Assembly (NCBI GenBank): GCA_900543025.1
Contig: UQPP01000003.1
Location: 41,876-105,875, forward strand
DNA length: 64,000 nucleotides
Reading direction: 5' to 3'
Origin: an uncultured Collinsella sp.
GTDB taxonomy: Bacteria; Actinomycetota; Coriobacteriia; Coriobacteriales; Coriobacteriaceae
Positions 53,333 through 62,917 of the stretch are shown piece after piece (the first letter of the stretch is position 1; each line of letters opens with the position of its first letter). Both the position numbers and the translations under genes were made by a program. The notes beneath the pieces are model-generated. The model saw only the letters and a program-made list of their open reading frames with translations, searched no databases and was not told where the DNA came from.

Positions 53333-56332
53333 ATGGTAAACGATTTGAGCGGTATAGACGACCTCGAGCTGATGCCGCTGGGCGGAGGCTATATGGTGCG
53401 ACGCGAACGCTTGATGAATGAGCTTATCGCCAAGGGCCGAAAGGCCGGCATCGTGGTTCTTTATGCGCCCGACGGGTTTGGGAAGACCTCGGTGCTGCTG
53501 CAGTACACCCATGAGGTTAAATGCGACCCGACGCGAGGCCCCGTGCGGATTATCGAGGCCGATCGCGCCATTGGGCGCGAGGTGTTTATGCAGCTCGAGG
53601 TGGTTACCGAAGAACTCAAAGACAAACCGCACTCCCTTATCGCGATTGATAATGTGCCAAACCTCGATCAGCACGATACCGAAGACCTCATCGACAGGAT
53701 TCGCGGCCTGCGCGCTATGGGGGTTGGGGTCTTTATCTCCTGCCGTCCTTCAAATCGTCAGCTGATTCATGGGCTGGGCGATTCGGTTAAGATCAATGCG
53801 CAGATGCTCAAGGTGCATGCCTATGAGTATTCGGCGTGGGCATCGGCGTTTTCGATCAGCACATCGCTCGACTTCTATCAGCTCACGCAGGGCGTGCCCG
53901 AGCTCGTTTCGGCATTGCAGACGGGTCTGTATGGCCAAGGCGACGTAGCCGGCCTGCTCGAAAACGAGATTGTCAACGTATATGGCGCGGCACTTGCCGA
54001 TCTGGCTTCGCTCGACAATAATGCGCTGTTTTGCGTGGCATGTCTCATGGTTTTGATGGGCGAGGGCAATATCGCAGAACTCGAGGCTTGCGGGATGAGG
54101 CTGTCGATGGTCGACCAGTCCTATTTTGTACGCGACTACCCGATCTTTGGCTTGGATCCCGCCGAGCGGAGTTTTACGTGTCTGGGCACGGAGGATAACG
54201 GACGCTTGCGCTTGCGTAAGTTGGTGGCCGAGGTTCGCCCCGAACTTGTTCCGAGGGCGGCCCGGATTTTGCTTAAGGCGGGCCGATGCGATGCGGCGAT
54301 GGGCCTGGCGGACGCCTTTTTGGACCGTGAAGCGGTCCTTGAACTTGCTGGGCAGTATGGGGTCGATCTGGCTCTGACGGGGCACGGGGCCGATATCTGC
54401 CGAGCGACGCTGGGCACGATCGATGCCGACGATCCGGCTCCAGAGCCAACGCCTGCCGAAGCGCTTGGCGTATATCTGGCAGCGGTCAGCGTGTCCAATA
54501 CAAAGCTCGCTCGCTATATGGCATCGGTCATCGAGCGCGGGGGCGAACGGGCGGCCTGCGAAATAGACCCTGTTTCATGGAGGGTGGCCCAGACGCTGAC
54601 GGCTGTTTGCTATGGGGACAACGGGCTTGGGCTTCCTACGAACCTGGCCGTGCCAGAAATCGAGACATCCCATACCGCACTCGATATGTTGTCTGCGCAT
54701 ATCGAGGTCAAGCGGTGCCTGACCGAGCGGGGAGATGACGGCGGCGTTCTACAGCAGCTCAAAACGAGCAAGGCCTACGACTGCGAGCTCGACATCGCGA
54801 GGATTGTTATACGGGCCGATAGCATGCTGGTGGAGCTCTTTGACGGGTCGTTTGCGGGAACCGACGAGCGCGACGACGAGATGACGGTGGTGCGGGAGGC
54901 GCTCGACGTACGTGGGCTTAAGGCGATGGCTATCTGGGTGCGCATGGTGTTGGCGGCACGGCGGCTCCTTTCCGGCTTGCCGGTAACCGACGACGCGGCG
55001 TTCAACGAGCTCGATCGTTTTGCCGTGCGCATGCGCGACAACCAGATTCAGCTGTTTGGCCTGTTGCTAGAAGGCTGGCAGTCGCTGGCAGAGGGACGGC
55101 CGGTTAATGCAAAGTTCCGTGCGGTCCAAGTGCTCAAACTTGCCGAGGAGTCGATTGGGTACATGCGCGATAACGCATTGCTGCTGGAGCGCGCGGCATA
55201 TCTGCGTAACACCTCGATGGTTTCGGTACGCGAGGAAGCGGAGCTACTCGATATAAGCCAGACGCAGGTTGGTGGCGCAGAAGCCTGGATGGTGGCGCTG
55301 CATTTGGCCTGTGCGGGCCGAGACAGCGATCTTGCGGCCTGGATGTCCATGAATCGTGCGGGGATTCTAGAGCCATCGTATCGGCTCTTTGCGCGCCTTG
55401 CCATGCATTGTCTGGGCGAGCCGGCGGCCAGGATACGCAAGAAGCTTCCCGTGCGCGAGCTGTCGCGGTACTCGCTGCGCGACGATTTGGAAGGGGAGGG
55501 CGAGCGCCTATTCCAGGCCGGCGAGGTTGAAGCCGTTGATACCATCGACCATATCGAGATTCGCATGTTTGGTGCGTTTCGCGCCGAGCGCGACGGGTTT
55601 CCCATCACGGACAAAATGTGGCGCCGCAAGAAGGCGGCGACGCTTGCCGAGCGGCTTGCGCTGGGCATGGATGCGCTCGTCGATCGTGAGACGCTGGCCA
55701 TGGAGCTGTGGCCCCATGCCGAGTTCAATAGCGCCCGCAACAACCTGTACTCGACGATATCGCGCTTGCGGTCGGCTTTGGGACCGACGCCGGATGGCAA
55801 GTCGTGCGTGCTCATCCAAAATGAATGCATTGGGCTCAACGGCGACTACGTCAAGACCGATGTACGGCTGTTTGACCAGATAAGCCGCGAGGTTTTGGGA
55901 AATCGCACGGGTGCGCGCGGGCCCCATTTAGTTGAGCTGTGCCTTAAGATTGAGCAGCTTTATGCCGGACCGCTGTATGTTCCCAATGGCTGTAATCCCA
56001 CCTACTTTTTGCGCATGCGGCGCATTATGCAGTCAAAGTACATCGATTGCATGATTAAGGGAGCAAATGCCGCTCTAGAAGAAAACGATCTGCAGTCGGC
56101 GATTTGGCTGGCGGAGTCGGGGCTTCGACAGGAAACGGCGCGTGAGGATATGGTGCGCTGCGCCATGCGCGTCTACAGTGCGGCGGGGCGGCGGCGCGAT
56201 ATCGTCGAGCTGTACAGCGGGCATATGCACCACCTGAGGGAGCAGGTCAATGGCGTGCCCGAGCCCGAGACGCGGCGTCTATACGAGCGCTTGGTGGAGG
56301 GGCGGCTCAATCGCGTGCTGGTCGAGCGATAA
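53333..56332 (+). CDS. Large NTPase/SARP-type transcriptional regulator
   Basis: A 999-aa protein. An N-terminal STAND-like NTPase region has Walker A APDGFGKTS (about residue 45) and a Walker B-like LIAIDNVPN (about 105). A long helical middle (250-730) is probably TPR-like. At about 737-830 lies a winged helix of the SARP type (IEIRMFGAFRAERDGFPIT, then the WPHAEFNSARNNLYSTISRL segment), and a bacterial transcriptional activation domain ends the chain (835-990). Such proteins integrate nucleotide and ligand signals and activate nearby or distant genes. GAGGAG precedes ATG 53333. No target operon is obvious; it stands alone. Confidence 0.8.
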   Translation: MVNDLSGIDDLELMPLGGGYMVRRERLMNELIAKGRKAGIVVLYAPDGFGKTSVLLQYTHEVKCDPTRGPVRIIEADRAIGREVFMQLEVVTEELKDKPHSLIAIDNVPNLDQHDTEDLIDRIRGLRAMGVGVFISCRPSNRQLIHGLGDSVKINAQMLKVHAYEYSAWASAFSISTSLDFYQLTQGVPELVSALQTGLYGQGDVAGLLENEIVNVYGAALADLASLDNNALFCVACLMVLMGEGNIAELEACGMRLSMVDQSYFVRDYPIFGLDPAERSFTCLGTEDNGRLRLRKLVAEVRPELVPRAARILLKAGRCDAAMGLADAFLDREAVLELAGQYGVDLALTGHGADICRATLGTIDADDPAPEPTPAEALGVYLAAVSVSNTKLARYMASVIERGGERAACEIDPVSWRVAQTLTAVCYGDNGLGLPTNLAVPEIETSHTALDMLSAHIEVKRCLTERGDDGGVLQQLKTSKAYDCELDIARIVIRADSMLVELFDGSFAGTDERDDEMTVVREALDVRGLKAMAIWVRMVLAARRLLSGLPVTDDAAFNELDRFAVRMRDNQIQLFGLLLEGWQSLAEGRPVNAKFRAVQVLKLAEESIGYMRDNALLLERAAYLRNTSMVSVREEAELLDISQTQVGGAEAWMVALHLACAGRDSDLAAWMSMNRAGILEPSYRLFARLAMHCLGEPAARIRKKLPVRELSRYSLRDDLEGEGERLFQAGEVEAVDTIDHIEIRMFGAFRAERDGFPITDKMWRRKKAATLAERLALGMDALVDRETLAMELWPHAEFNSARNNLYSTISRLRSALGPTPDGKSCVLIQNECIGLNGDYVKTDVRLFDQISREVLGNRTGARGPHLVELCLKIEQLYAGPLYVPNGCNPTYFLRMRRIMQSKYIDCMIKGANAALEENDLQSAIWLAESGLRQETAREDMVRCAMRVYSAAGRRRDIVELYSGHMHHLREQVNGVPEPETRRLYERLVEGRLNRVLVER

Positions 56333-56335
56333 AAA

Positions 56336-56364
56336 ACGGGCGCCCGAAGTACTTGGGCACCCGT
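56336..56364. terminator. Bidirectional hairpin between convergent genes
   Basis: ACGGGCGCCC and GGGCACCCGT pair (one G-U), with A-runs on the left, so it can serve both the SARP gene and yhbY. Confidence 0.8.
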
Positions 56365-56401
56365 AAGCTTGCTATGTGTTGGATCGCCGGATCATTGGCT
56401 C

Positions 56402-56701
56402 TTAGACGAGCTTGATCTTCTCGATGTCCTTGCGCGAGGACTCGCGATACAGTGAGAACTTGCGGCCGATGACCTGGACGACCTCGGCGTGGCAACGCTC
56501 GGCGAGCTCCTCGGCGGCCTCGCGGGCGGAAAGGCTGGAGCCATCGAGCACGGAGCACTTAACGAGCTCGTGCTTCTCCAGGTAGGCGACCGTCTGCTCG
56601 ACGGTGCCCTCGTTGACGTCGGACTTGCCGATGATGATGGCGGGGTTGAGGTGATGGGCCATGCTGCGAAGCTGCTTGACCTGTGCTCCTGTCAGTGCCA
56701 T
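56402..56701 (-). CDS. yhbY: YhbY-type RNA-binding protein (CRM domain)
   Basis: A 99-aa protein with one CRM domain: LTGAQVKQLRSMAHHLNPAI, the IGKSDVNEGTV loop (GKxG-like), and the C-terminal QVIGRKFSLYRES. Family members bind precursor 50S particles and act in ribosome assembly. ATG 56701 is preceded by GAGAACCC and a purine patch. It is a single gene on the minus strand, closed by the hairpin at 56336. Confidence 0.93.
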   Translation of the reverse strand: MALTGAQVKQLRSMAHHLNPAIIIGKSDVNEGTVEQTVAYLEKHELVKCSVLDGSSLSAREAAEELAERCHAEVVQVIGRKFSLYRESSRKDIEKIKLV

Positions 56702-56859
56702 GGGTTCTCGCTTTCTATGTATGGGGCGCCCCGCGACGGGGCCTTAATCTACGTGAGCTGTCCCACGATAGCGCAGGAACGGCGTGGTGTGGAGCGCGTT
56801 TGCCCAGTTCAAAAAGAATGCGGATGCCGAGTGAGTGGGCGGTGCGGGCTGCGAACAGG

Positions 56860-57747
56860 CTATGAGCTGGGCGCAGAGACCGGCTCCCATGCAATAAACG
56901 CCCAACGAACCTTGCGGACATGATCGAGCATATAGCGCCCCTGCGGCACGCCCTTGGAGCCCGGCTCACCGGCATGGGGATTCTCGATCATGTGCTGGGC
57001 GATGTAGTCGCGCAGACGGTCGACCTTATCCTCGTTGCCATGCTCAAGCATACGGGAGAAGTCTGCCACACCTGCCTCAAGGCTATCGAAGGTATCGCGA
57101 CGAGGCGATTCAAAGTACGTAACCTGCGGCAACGCACCCATCTGAATGAGGATGTTGAAGGCGTACACAAAGCCATTACTGCGGGTAACCGAGGCGCCGA
57201 TGGCGTTCATCACGTGCAGGTCGTAGCGCGGGCTGGAGTTGGCGACCATCGTGACAGCACAACGCCGGCGAGCCGTGCGGTCGAGCTTGGCAAGCGCGCC
57301 TTTTAGGTTGGTCGTGGTGACAGAGCGACTGGCAAAGGCAACATCCACCGCTTTCGCGACCGGTCCAACCAAATCCCAATCATCATCCCAAGCAAGCTCA
57401 AGCGGTGTAATGCGATCCTCGAGCCCATAGTACTCAATGCCGGCATCAAGCGTGCCCAACATGGCAGGGGAGAAATCAGCCGCAATCACAGGATGCCCAG
57501 CCTGAGCAAGCGGAATAGCAATCGACCCAGCCCCGCACCCCATATCGAGTACCGACTCGCCGGGCTTCAACGCCAACAGCTTTATAAAATCCCGGGCATA
57601 AGGGGCAGTCTCCAACGGCCGAAAATGCCGAGCCCGCTTATCCCACTCAAAAGAATCATCAGCCCGATGCCGAGCGGCCTGCAGACGCATCCATTCGCCA
57701 TTCCAATCCGCAGAAAGCAGCTCAGAACGAGAATCCCCATCAACCAC
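56860..57747 (-). CDS. SAM-dependent methyltransferase
   Basis: A 295-aa class I methyltransferase. Motif I is VLDMGCGAGSIAIPLA (about 80-95), motif II lies near VIAADFSPAML. An N-terminal helical segment (1-60) and a C-terminal part with Trp and Arg residues complete it. Substrate unknown. I chose GTG 57747, which has AGGAGG seven nt upstream; the longer frame to 57882 contains a hydrophobic stretch and a poly-G/C tract but no better start. It lies downstream of inverted-repeat element B, which could affect its expression. Confidence 0.8.
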   Translation of the reverse strand: MVDGDSRSELLSADWNGEWMRLQAARHRADDSFEWDKRARHFRPLETAPYARDFIKLLALKPGESVLDMGCGAGSIAIPLAQAGHPVIAADFSPAMLGTLDAGIEYYGLEDRITPLELAWDDDWDLVGPVAKAVDVAFASRSVTTTNLKGALAKLDRTARRRCAVTMVANSSPRYDLHVMNAIGASVTRSNGFVYAFNILIQMGALPQVTYFESPRRDTFDSLEAGVADFSRMLEHGNEDKVDRLRDYIAQHMIENPHAGEPGSKGVPQGRYMLDHVRKVRWAFIAWEPVSAPSS

Positions 57748-57916
57748 GGGCCAACCTCCTAGCAACAAAAAAGCGACCCCCCCCAAAAAGAAGAGCCGCA
57801 ACCAGCATATATCAGAAAAAGAACCGTCCCAACGCCAAACCGCCCTCACAACCAAGGCGGGCAGGAGCGAAGCGACTGCCATGCGGGATAGAACTCAACT
57901 GAGGTCCCGTTGTGCG
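57748..57916. other. Upstream region of the methyltransferase gene
   Basis: Contains an A-rich/C8-like tract and the AGGAGG site; together with element B and the DUF711 gene end it forms a 340-nt gene-free gap. Confidence 0.4.
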
Positions 57917-58058
57917 GGAGCCCCGCCGCCGGGCGGCAGACATATAAGGTCGATCGCGAGTTCCGCACGAGCCGGAGAGCACTTAATGTGCTCTCCGTGC
58001 GAGTCAGGACTGCCCGAGCAGGCGACCTTATATGTCTGCCGCCCGGCGGCGGGGCTCC
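57917..58058 (-). repeat. Long inverted-repeat element B (structured 3' element after the DUF711 gene)
   Basis: Perfect 36-bp arms (57917-57952 and 58023-58058, outer part GGAGCCCCGCCGCCGGGCGG) around a 70-nt core. Read on the minus strand the core holds CAGTCCTG, the hairpin GGAGAGCAC-ATTAA-GTGCTCTCC and GTGCGGAACTC, the same order and orientation relative to the upstream gene as in element A. It starts 29 nt after the DUF711 stop. Confidence 0.87.
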
Positions 58059-58087
58059 TCGCCCGAACCCCTCAGCTAGTTCTTCAG

Positions 58088-59452
58088 CTAGTTCTTCAGC
58101 GAGTTCAGCGGCGCCGGGAAGCGTCCACCGCGGTGGGCAAGCACGGTGCCGGCGTTGGGGTTTACCGGCATGATGGGCGCACGGCCAAACAGGCCGCCGT
58201 ACTCGACGCAGTCGCCCACGCCCTTGCCGATGGCGGGAATCACGCGGACGGCCGTGGTCTTGTTGTTGATGACGCCGATGGCCATCTCGTCGGCGATGAT
58301 GCCGGCGATGGTCTCGACCGGGGTGTCGCCGGGGATGGCGATCATGTCCAGGCCAACGGAGCACACGCAGGTCATGGCCTCGAGCTTCTCGAGCGAAAGC
58401 GCACCAGCTTCGACGGCGGCGATCATGCCGGCGTCCTCGGACACGGGGATGAAAGCGCCGGAGAGACCGCCCACGCTGGAGCTGGCCATGACGCCGCCCT
58501 TCTTGACGGCATCGTTGAGCATGGCGAGCGCGCAGGTCGTGCCGGGGCCACCGCAGGTGCCCACGCCGATGATCTCGAGGATGCGGGCAACGGAGTCGCC
58601 GATGGCAGGCGTGGGAGCCAGCGACAGGTCGACAATGCCTTTCTCGACACCCAGACGGCGGGCTGCCTCACGGCTCATGAGCTCGCCGGCGCGGGTGATC
58701 TTAAAGGCGGTCTGCTTGATTTTCTCGGCAACCTCCATCATCGAGGCGGAGTCGGGGAGCGTCTCCAAGGCAGCAGCCATAACGCCGGGGCCCGAGACGC
58801 CAACGTTGATGACGGCGTCGGCCTCGCCACCGCCGTGGACGGCGCCCGCCATAAACGGGGAGTCCTCGACCATGTTGGCAAAGCAGACAAACTTGGAGGC
58901 GCCAACGGAATCCTGGTCGGCCGTGAGTTTGGCGGCATCGATGATGGTCTGGGCGGCCATGAGCACGGCATCCATGTTGATACCGGCGCGCAGGCTGGCG
59001 ACGTTTACGCTGGAGCAGACGCGGCTCGTGGTGGCGAGCGCCTGGGGGATGGACTGGATGACGCGGCGGTCGGCGTCACCGATGCCCTTCTGGACGAGTG
59101 CGGAGAAGCCGCCCAGGTAATCGATACCGAGCGTCTCAGCCGCGCGGTCGAGGGCATGCGCGATGGGGGTGAGGTCCTCATCCTTGCAGCACGCGGCGAT
59201 CTGGGCCACCGGGGTGACGGAAACGCGCTTGTTGACGATGGGGATACCGTACTCGCGCTCGAGGTTCTCGGCGGTCTCGACCAGATGCTCAGCCGTGTGC
59301 GTCACGTGGTCGTAGATCTTCGTGCACATGCGGTCGAGGTTCTCGTCACCGCAACCCATGAGCGAAACACCCATGGTGATGGTCCTGATGTCGAGGTTCT
59401 GCTCCTCGACCATGCCGCGGGTTTCCGCGATTTCTGCGGGCGTGATCGCCAT
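58088..59452 (-). CDS. DUF711/UPF0210 (PFL-like) protein
   Basis: A 454-aa conserved protein structurally related to pyruvate-formate-lyase-like folds, but of unknown activity. Typical features are [19 protein letters not shown] near the start, the Gly-rich [18 protein letters not shown] near residue 330 and [15 protein letters not shown] later. An ACT-domain partner often precedes it in other genomes; none is visible here. ATG 59452 has AGGAG seven nt upstream. Its last codons are duplicated as a short 12-bp tandem repeat, and element B follows. Confidence 0.85.
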   Translation of the reverse strand: MAITPAEIAETRGMVEEQNLDIRTITMGVSLMGCGDENLDRMCTKIYDHVTHTAEHLVETAENLEREYGIPIVNKRVSVTPVAQIAACCKDEDLTPIAHALDRAAETLGIDYLGGFSALVQKGIGDADRRVIQSIPQALATTSRVCSSVNVASLRAGINMDAVLMAAQTIIDAAKLTADQDSVGASKFVCFANMVEDSPFMAGAVHGGGEADAVINVGVSGPGVMAAALETLPDSASMMEVAEKIKQTAFKITRAGELMSREAARRLGVEKGIVDLSLAPTPAIGDSVARILEIIGVGTCGGPGTTCALAMLNDAVKKGGVMASSSVGGLSGAFIPVSEDAGMIAAVEAGALSLEKLEAMTCVCSVGLDMIAIPGDTPVETIAGIIADEMAIGVINNKTTAVRVIPAIGKGVGDCVEYGGLFGRAPIMPVNPNAGTVLAHRGGRFPAPLNSLKN

Positions 59453-59560
59453 CCTTGCGCTCCTATCTGCCAAAACGAGCATAGTCTTATCTATTCTAAC
59501 GTGCCGCACGTGCCAAGTGGCGCGTGCGGCACGTTTTGGTGCTCGGTTGTTTCCGTTGTG

Positions 59561-62119
59561 TTACTGCCCAAAGACCTCTTCGGCGATACGAGCGCTCTCG
59601 GCGGCGTCCTTGGCGTAGTAGTCAGCGCCGATCTGCTTGGCGTATTCGGGGGTGAGCACGGCGCCGCCTACGATGATCTTGACGCCCGGCACCTCGGCAT
59701 GAAGCAACTTGATGGTCTCCTCCATGGCGACGACCGTGGTAGTCATAAGCGCCGAGAGGCCGACGAGTTTGATGTCGCGCTCCTTGACGGTCTTGAGTAC
59801 CTCCTGCGGATCGACGTCGCGGCCCAGGTCAAAGACGGTGTAGCCGTAGTTGTCGAGCAGCATTTTGACGATGTTCTTGCCAATATCGTGGATGTCGCCC
59901 TTGACGGTGGCCACGCAGATCTTGCCCTTGTCGGCAATCTCGCCGGCGGGCATCAGGCGCTTGATGGTGTCGAAGCCCACGCGTGCGGCCTCGGCCGAGG
60001 CCATGAGCTGCGGCAGGAAGAACTTGCCCTGGTCAAAGAGGACGCCAACCTCGTCGAGGGCGGGGATAAAGTGATTGTTGATGAGGTCCATGGCGTCGTG
60101 GTCTGCCAGTAGACGCTCGGTCTCGGCAGCGATCTCGCCTTTGCGACCCGAGACGACCATGCGACGAATCGGGTCGTCGTTGCCGTCGGCGCCGGCGGTG
60201 CCCGCGGCAGGCGCGGCATCACTCGATGCGGCCTGAGCTGCTGCCGGGTTTGCGGCGATCTTGTACGGATCGGTCCAGTCGGCGTAGCGCTCGATGTATC
60301 CGGTCGAGCCCTCGTCCTCAACGCTCAGGACGCGATAGCTGTAGACGGTATCCATAAAGCGCTTGGAGCCCGGGTTCATGATGGGGGCGTCCAGACCCGC
60401 GCCAAAAGCGGCGGCCAAAAAGACCGAGCCCAGCAGCGGGCGGGCAGGCAGGCCAAAGCTGATGTTCGACACGCCGAGCGCGCACTTGACGCCCAGACGC
60501 TCCTTGCACAGGGACATGGCGCGCAGGATCTGCTCGGCCTGGCGTTGATTGGTCGAGGCGGTCATGACCAGGCAGTCGATGAGGATGCGGTCCGGGCCGA
60601 TGCCGTAACGGGCAGCCTCGGCCACGATGTGCTCGGCGATGGCGAAGCGAGCCTCGGCGGTATCGGGGATGCCGCCTTCGTCGAGCGTAAGGCCGACAAC
60701 GTTGGTGCCGTAGTGGGCGACCAGCGGAAAGATCTCATCCATGATCTGCTGCTTGCCATTGACCGAGTTGATGATGGGCTTGCCGGCGTAGCGGCGCACG
60801 GCGGCCTCGACGGCTGCGGGGTCGGTGGAGTCGATCTGCAGCGGCAGCAACGTGGAGCCCTGGAGCTGCTCGGTGGCCTGTTGGATGATCTTGACCTCGT
60901 CGATCTCGGGCAGGCCCACGTTAACGTCCAGGATGTCGGCGCCCTGTTCCTGCTGGCTGATACCCTGGCTCACGACGTAGTCCAGGTCGCCGTCGCGCAG
61001 GGCCTGCTGCAGGCGCTTTTTGCCGGTGGGGTTGATGCGCTCGCCGATGACGGCGATCTTGTGGCCGTCGCAGGGAAGGTCCACGACCGTTTGGGCGCTC
61101 GTGACCGACATGCTGGGCTTGCGGCGGCGCGGGCTGGGCGTGTGGTTATCGATAAGCGTGCGTAGCGCTGCCATGTGCGCCGGCGTGGTGCCGCAGCAGC
61201 CGCCCACGACGCTCACGCCGTCGGCGATCATGCCGGCGACGGCCTCGGCGTATTCGGGGGCCTGGATATCAAAGACGGTGTTGCCGTCGTCGTCCACATG
61301 GGGGAGTCCTGCGTTGGCCTGCACCATGATGGGTTTGTCGGTGACGGTGAGCATGCGTGCGGCAAGACCGCGGAGCTCGGCCGGTCCCTGGCTGCAGTTG
61401 ATGCCTAAAACGTCGGCGCCGATGGCGTCGAGCGTGATGGCGGCCACCTCGGGACTCGTGCCCAGAAACGTGCGGCCGTCTTCCTCGAAGGTCATGGTGG
61501 CAAAGACGGGCAGGTCGGAGTTCTCGCGGCAGGCGAGGACGGCCGCCTTGATCTCGGCAAGGTCGGTCATGGTCTCGATAATAAAGAGGTCCACACCCGC
61601 GGCGACGCCGGCGCGCACTTCCTCGGCAAAGAGGTCGTAGGCCTCGTCGAAGCTCAGAGTACCCAGGGGGCGAAGCAGCGCGCCGATGGGGCCGATATCG
61701 CCGGCGATGTAGCGGGCGCCGGCCTCGCGGGCACAGGCGACGGCCGCGGCAAAGACGTCTGCCACGGTGGCGGCACCGTCGAGCTTGTGGGCGTTGGCGC
61801 CAAAGGTGTTGGCGGTAATCACGTCGCAGCCGGCCTCGACATATTGACGTTGGATATCAGTGATAACCTGGGGTTCCTCAAAGTTGAGCAGCTCGGGCAG
61901 GGCGCCCGCCTTCATACCAGCGGCCTGCAACATGGTGCCCATACCGCCGTCGAACAGCAGGTGTCCCGTGCCCTCGATGGCCGCACGCAGGCGATCGTCC
62001 TTAATGCGCAGATCGTCGATCGTGCGCGTCTTGTACGTGGCACCGTTGCGACGTGCGGCATCAACGGGTGCCGCCAATGCAGTGCCGTCAGAATCATGAG
62101 TGATAAGCGGAGTAAACAT
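59561..62119 (-). CDS. metH: Cobalamin-dependent methionine synthase (without activation domain)
   Basis: An 852-aa enzyme that transfers a methyl group from methyl-THF through cobalamin to homocysteine. Domains in order: homocysteine-binding (about 40-330, zinc Cys in VVGGCCGTTPAHM), pterin-binding (about 350-620, VIGERINPTGKKRLQQAL), cobalamin cap (about 655-735) and B12-binding Rossmann domain (about 740-852) with the ligand histidine in DIHDIGKN. E. coli MetH has about 1227 residues; the missing C-terminal activation domain is encoded by the gene before it. AGGAG precedes ATG 62119. Confidence 0.94.
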   Translation of the reverse strand: MFTPLITHDSDGTALAAPVDAARRNGATYKTRTIDDLRIKDDRLRAAIEGTGHLLFDGGMGTMLQAAGMKAGALPELLNFEEPQVITDIQRQYVEAGCDVITANTFGANAHKLDGAATVADVFAAAVACAREAGARYIAGDIGPIGALLRPLGTLSFDEAYDLFAEEVRAGVAAGVDLFIIETMTDLAEIKAAVLACRENSDLPVFATMTFEEDGRTFLGTSPEVAAITLDAIGADVLGINCSQGPAELRGLAARMLTVTDKPIMVQANAGLPHVDDDGNTVFDIQAPEYAEAVAGMIADGVSVVGGCCGTTPAHMAALRTLIDNHTPSPRRRKPSMSVTSAQTVVDLPCDGHKIAVIGERINPTGKKRLQQALRDGDLDYVVSQGISQQEQGADILDVNVGLPEIDEVKIIQQATEQLQGSTLLPLQIDSTDPAAVEAAVRRYAGKPIINSVNGKQQIMDEIFPLVAHYGTNVVGLTLDEGGIPDTAEARFAIAEHIVAEAARYGIGPDRILIDCLVMTASTNQRQAEQILRAMSLCKERLGVKCALGVSNISFGLPARPLLGSVFLAAAFGAGLDAPIMNPGSKRFMDTVYSYRVLSVEDEGSTGYIERYADWTDPYKIAANPAAAQAASSDAAPAAGTAGADGNDDPIRRMVVSGRKGEIAAETERLLADHDAMDLINNHFIPALDEVGVLFDQGKFFLPQLMASAEAARVGFDTIKRLMPAGEIADKGKICVATVKGDIHDIGKNIVKMLLDNYGYTVFDLGRDVDPQEVLKTVKERDIKLVGLSALMTTTVVAMEETIKLLHAEVPGVKIIVGGAVLTPEYAKQIGADYYAKDAAESARIAEEVFGQ

Positions 62120-62128
62120 CGGGGGCTC

Positions 62129-62917
62129 CTAATGGCTGGAATAGCAGGTGGTGTGGGCGGCGCGGAAGCGACAGCTCTCGCGCATGCGGCAGATATTGCA
62201 GGTGGGGCGGGTCTGGGCGTCGTGGACCTCGCCGTCGAACAGGCCGATCACCGCGGTCACGCTTTTGGTGGGCATGAGCAGGCTGGTGGGTGTGACGGTC
62301 AGGCCGATGAGCCGCGTGGCGTTGAGCGCATTGACGATCGAGCGCTGGGCCGAGAGCGGGCAGTCGCCGTAGCCGGGACTAAAGCGCCAGTTGCCGGCGA
62401 GTCCGTGTGCGGCGGCGTCCGTCTTGACCTGCTGGTCCATTTGCTCAACGGCGGCTTCCACGTAAGCGGAGCACGCGGCGTCGAGCACGGCGCCCTCCAG
62501 GGGATGTTGGGCTCCCGTGGTGCGCAGGCGACGCTCGGCGTCCATGCCGAGGGTACATGCCATGAGCGCGGCAAAGCGGGCGTCCTTAAGATGACGATAG
62601 ATATCACGACCGCGCAGCTCAACATTGGTGCCGACCAGACGGATGCAAGGTTCTCCCTGCTCGTCCACACCCGTGGCATCGACGGCAAACACGCGGCGCA
62701 CGCCACGGGGCTCAATGTCCAATTCCAGACGCTCGACCACAAGCTCAATACGCTGCGACAGCTCGGGCTCAATCTGCTGGCCGCCGTAACCCAGATACCG
62801 CAGCATCTCGGCACGGTCGACACGGGGATGGTGCGCAGCATCGACACGGTAAAGCGCCGGCGACGCAAGGTCGGCCGGCACTTCGATAGCGGTTGTATCG
62901 ATGTGCGGTTTTTCCAT
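62129..62917 (-). CDS. Methionine synthase activation-domain protein
   Basis: A 262-aa protein equal to the C-terminal activation domain of MetH, which uses SAM and reduced flavodoxin to rescue oxidised cobalamin. The SAM-binding RFSPGYGDCPL (about residue 182) is clear. A Cys-rich tail (CNICRMRESCRFRA ... TTCY) could bind a metal or cluster and is an addition to the MetH domain. It overlaps metF by one base (TAATG) and ends 9 nt before metH, forming one operon. Confidence 0.9.
   Translation of the reverse strand: MEKPHIDTTAIEVPADLASPALYRVDAAHHPRVDRAEMLRYLGYGGQQIEPELSQRIELVVERLELDIEPRGVRRVFAVDATGVDEQGEPCIRLVGTNVELRGRDIYRHLKDARFAALMACTLGMDAERRLRTTGAQHPLEGAVLDAACSAYVEAAVEQMDQQVKTDAAAHGLAGNWRFSPGYGDCPLSAQRSIVNALNATRLIGLTVTPTSLLMPTKSVTAVIGLFDGEVHDAQTRPTCNICRMRESCRFRAAHTTCYSSH

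Noticed and set aside
57881..60112. A 743-codon open frame on the plus strand
   Set aside because: Antisense to the DUF711 and metH genes; the composition (His/Gly/Asp-rich) is typical of a shadow frame.
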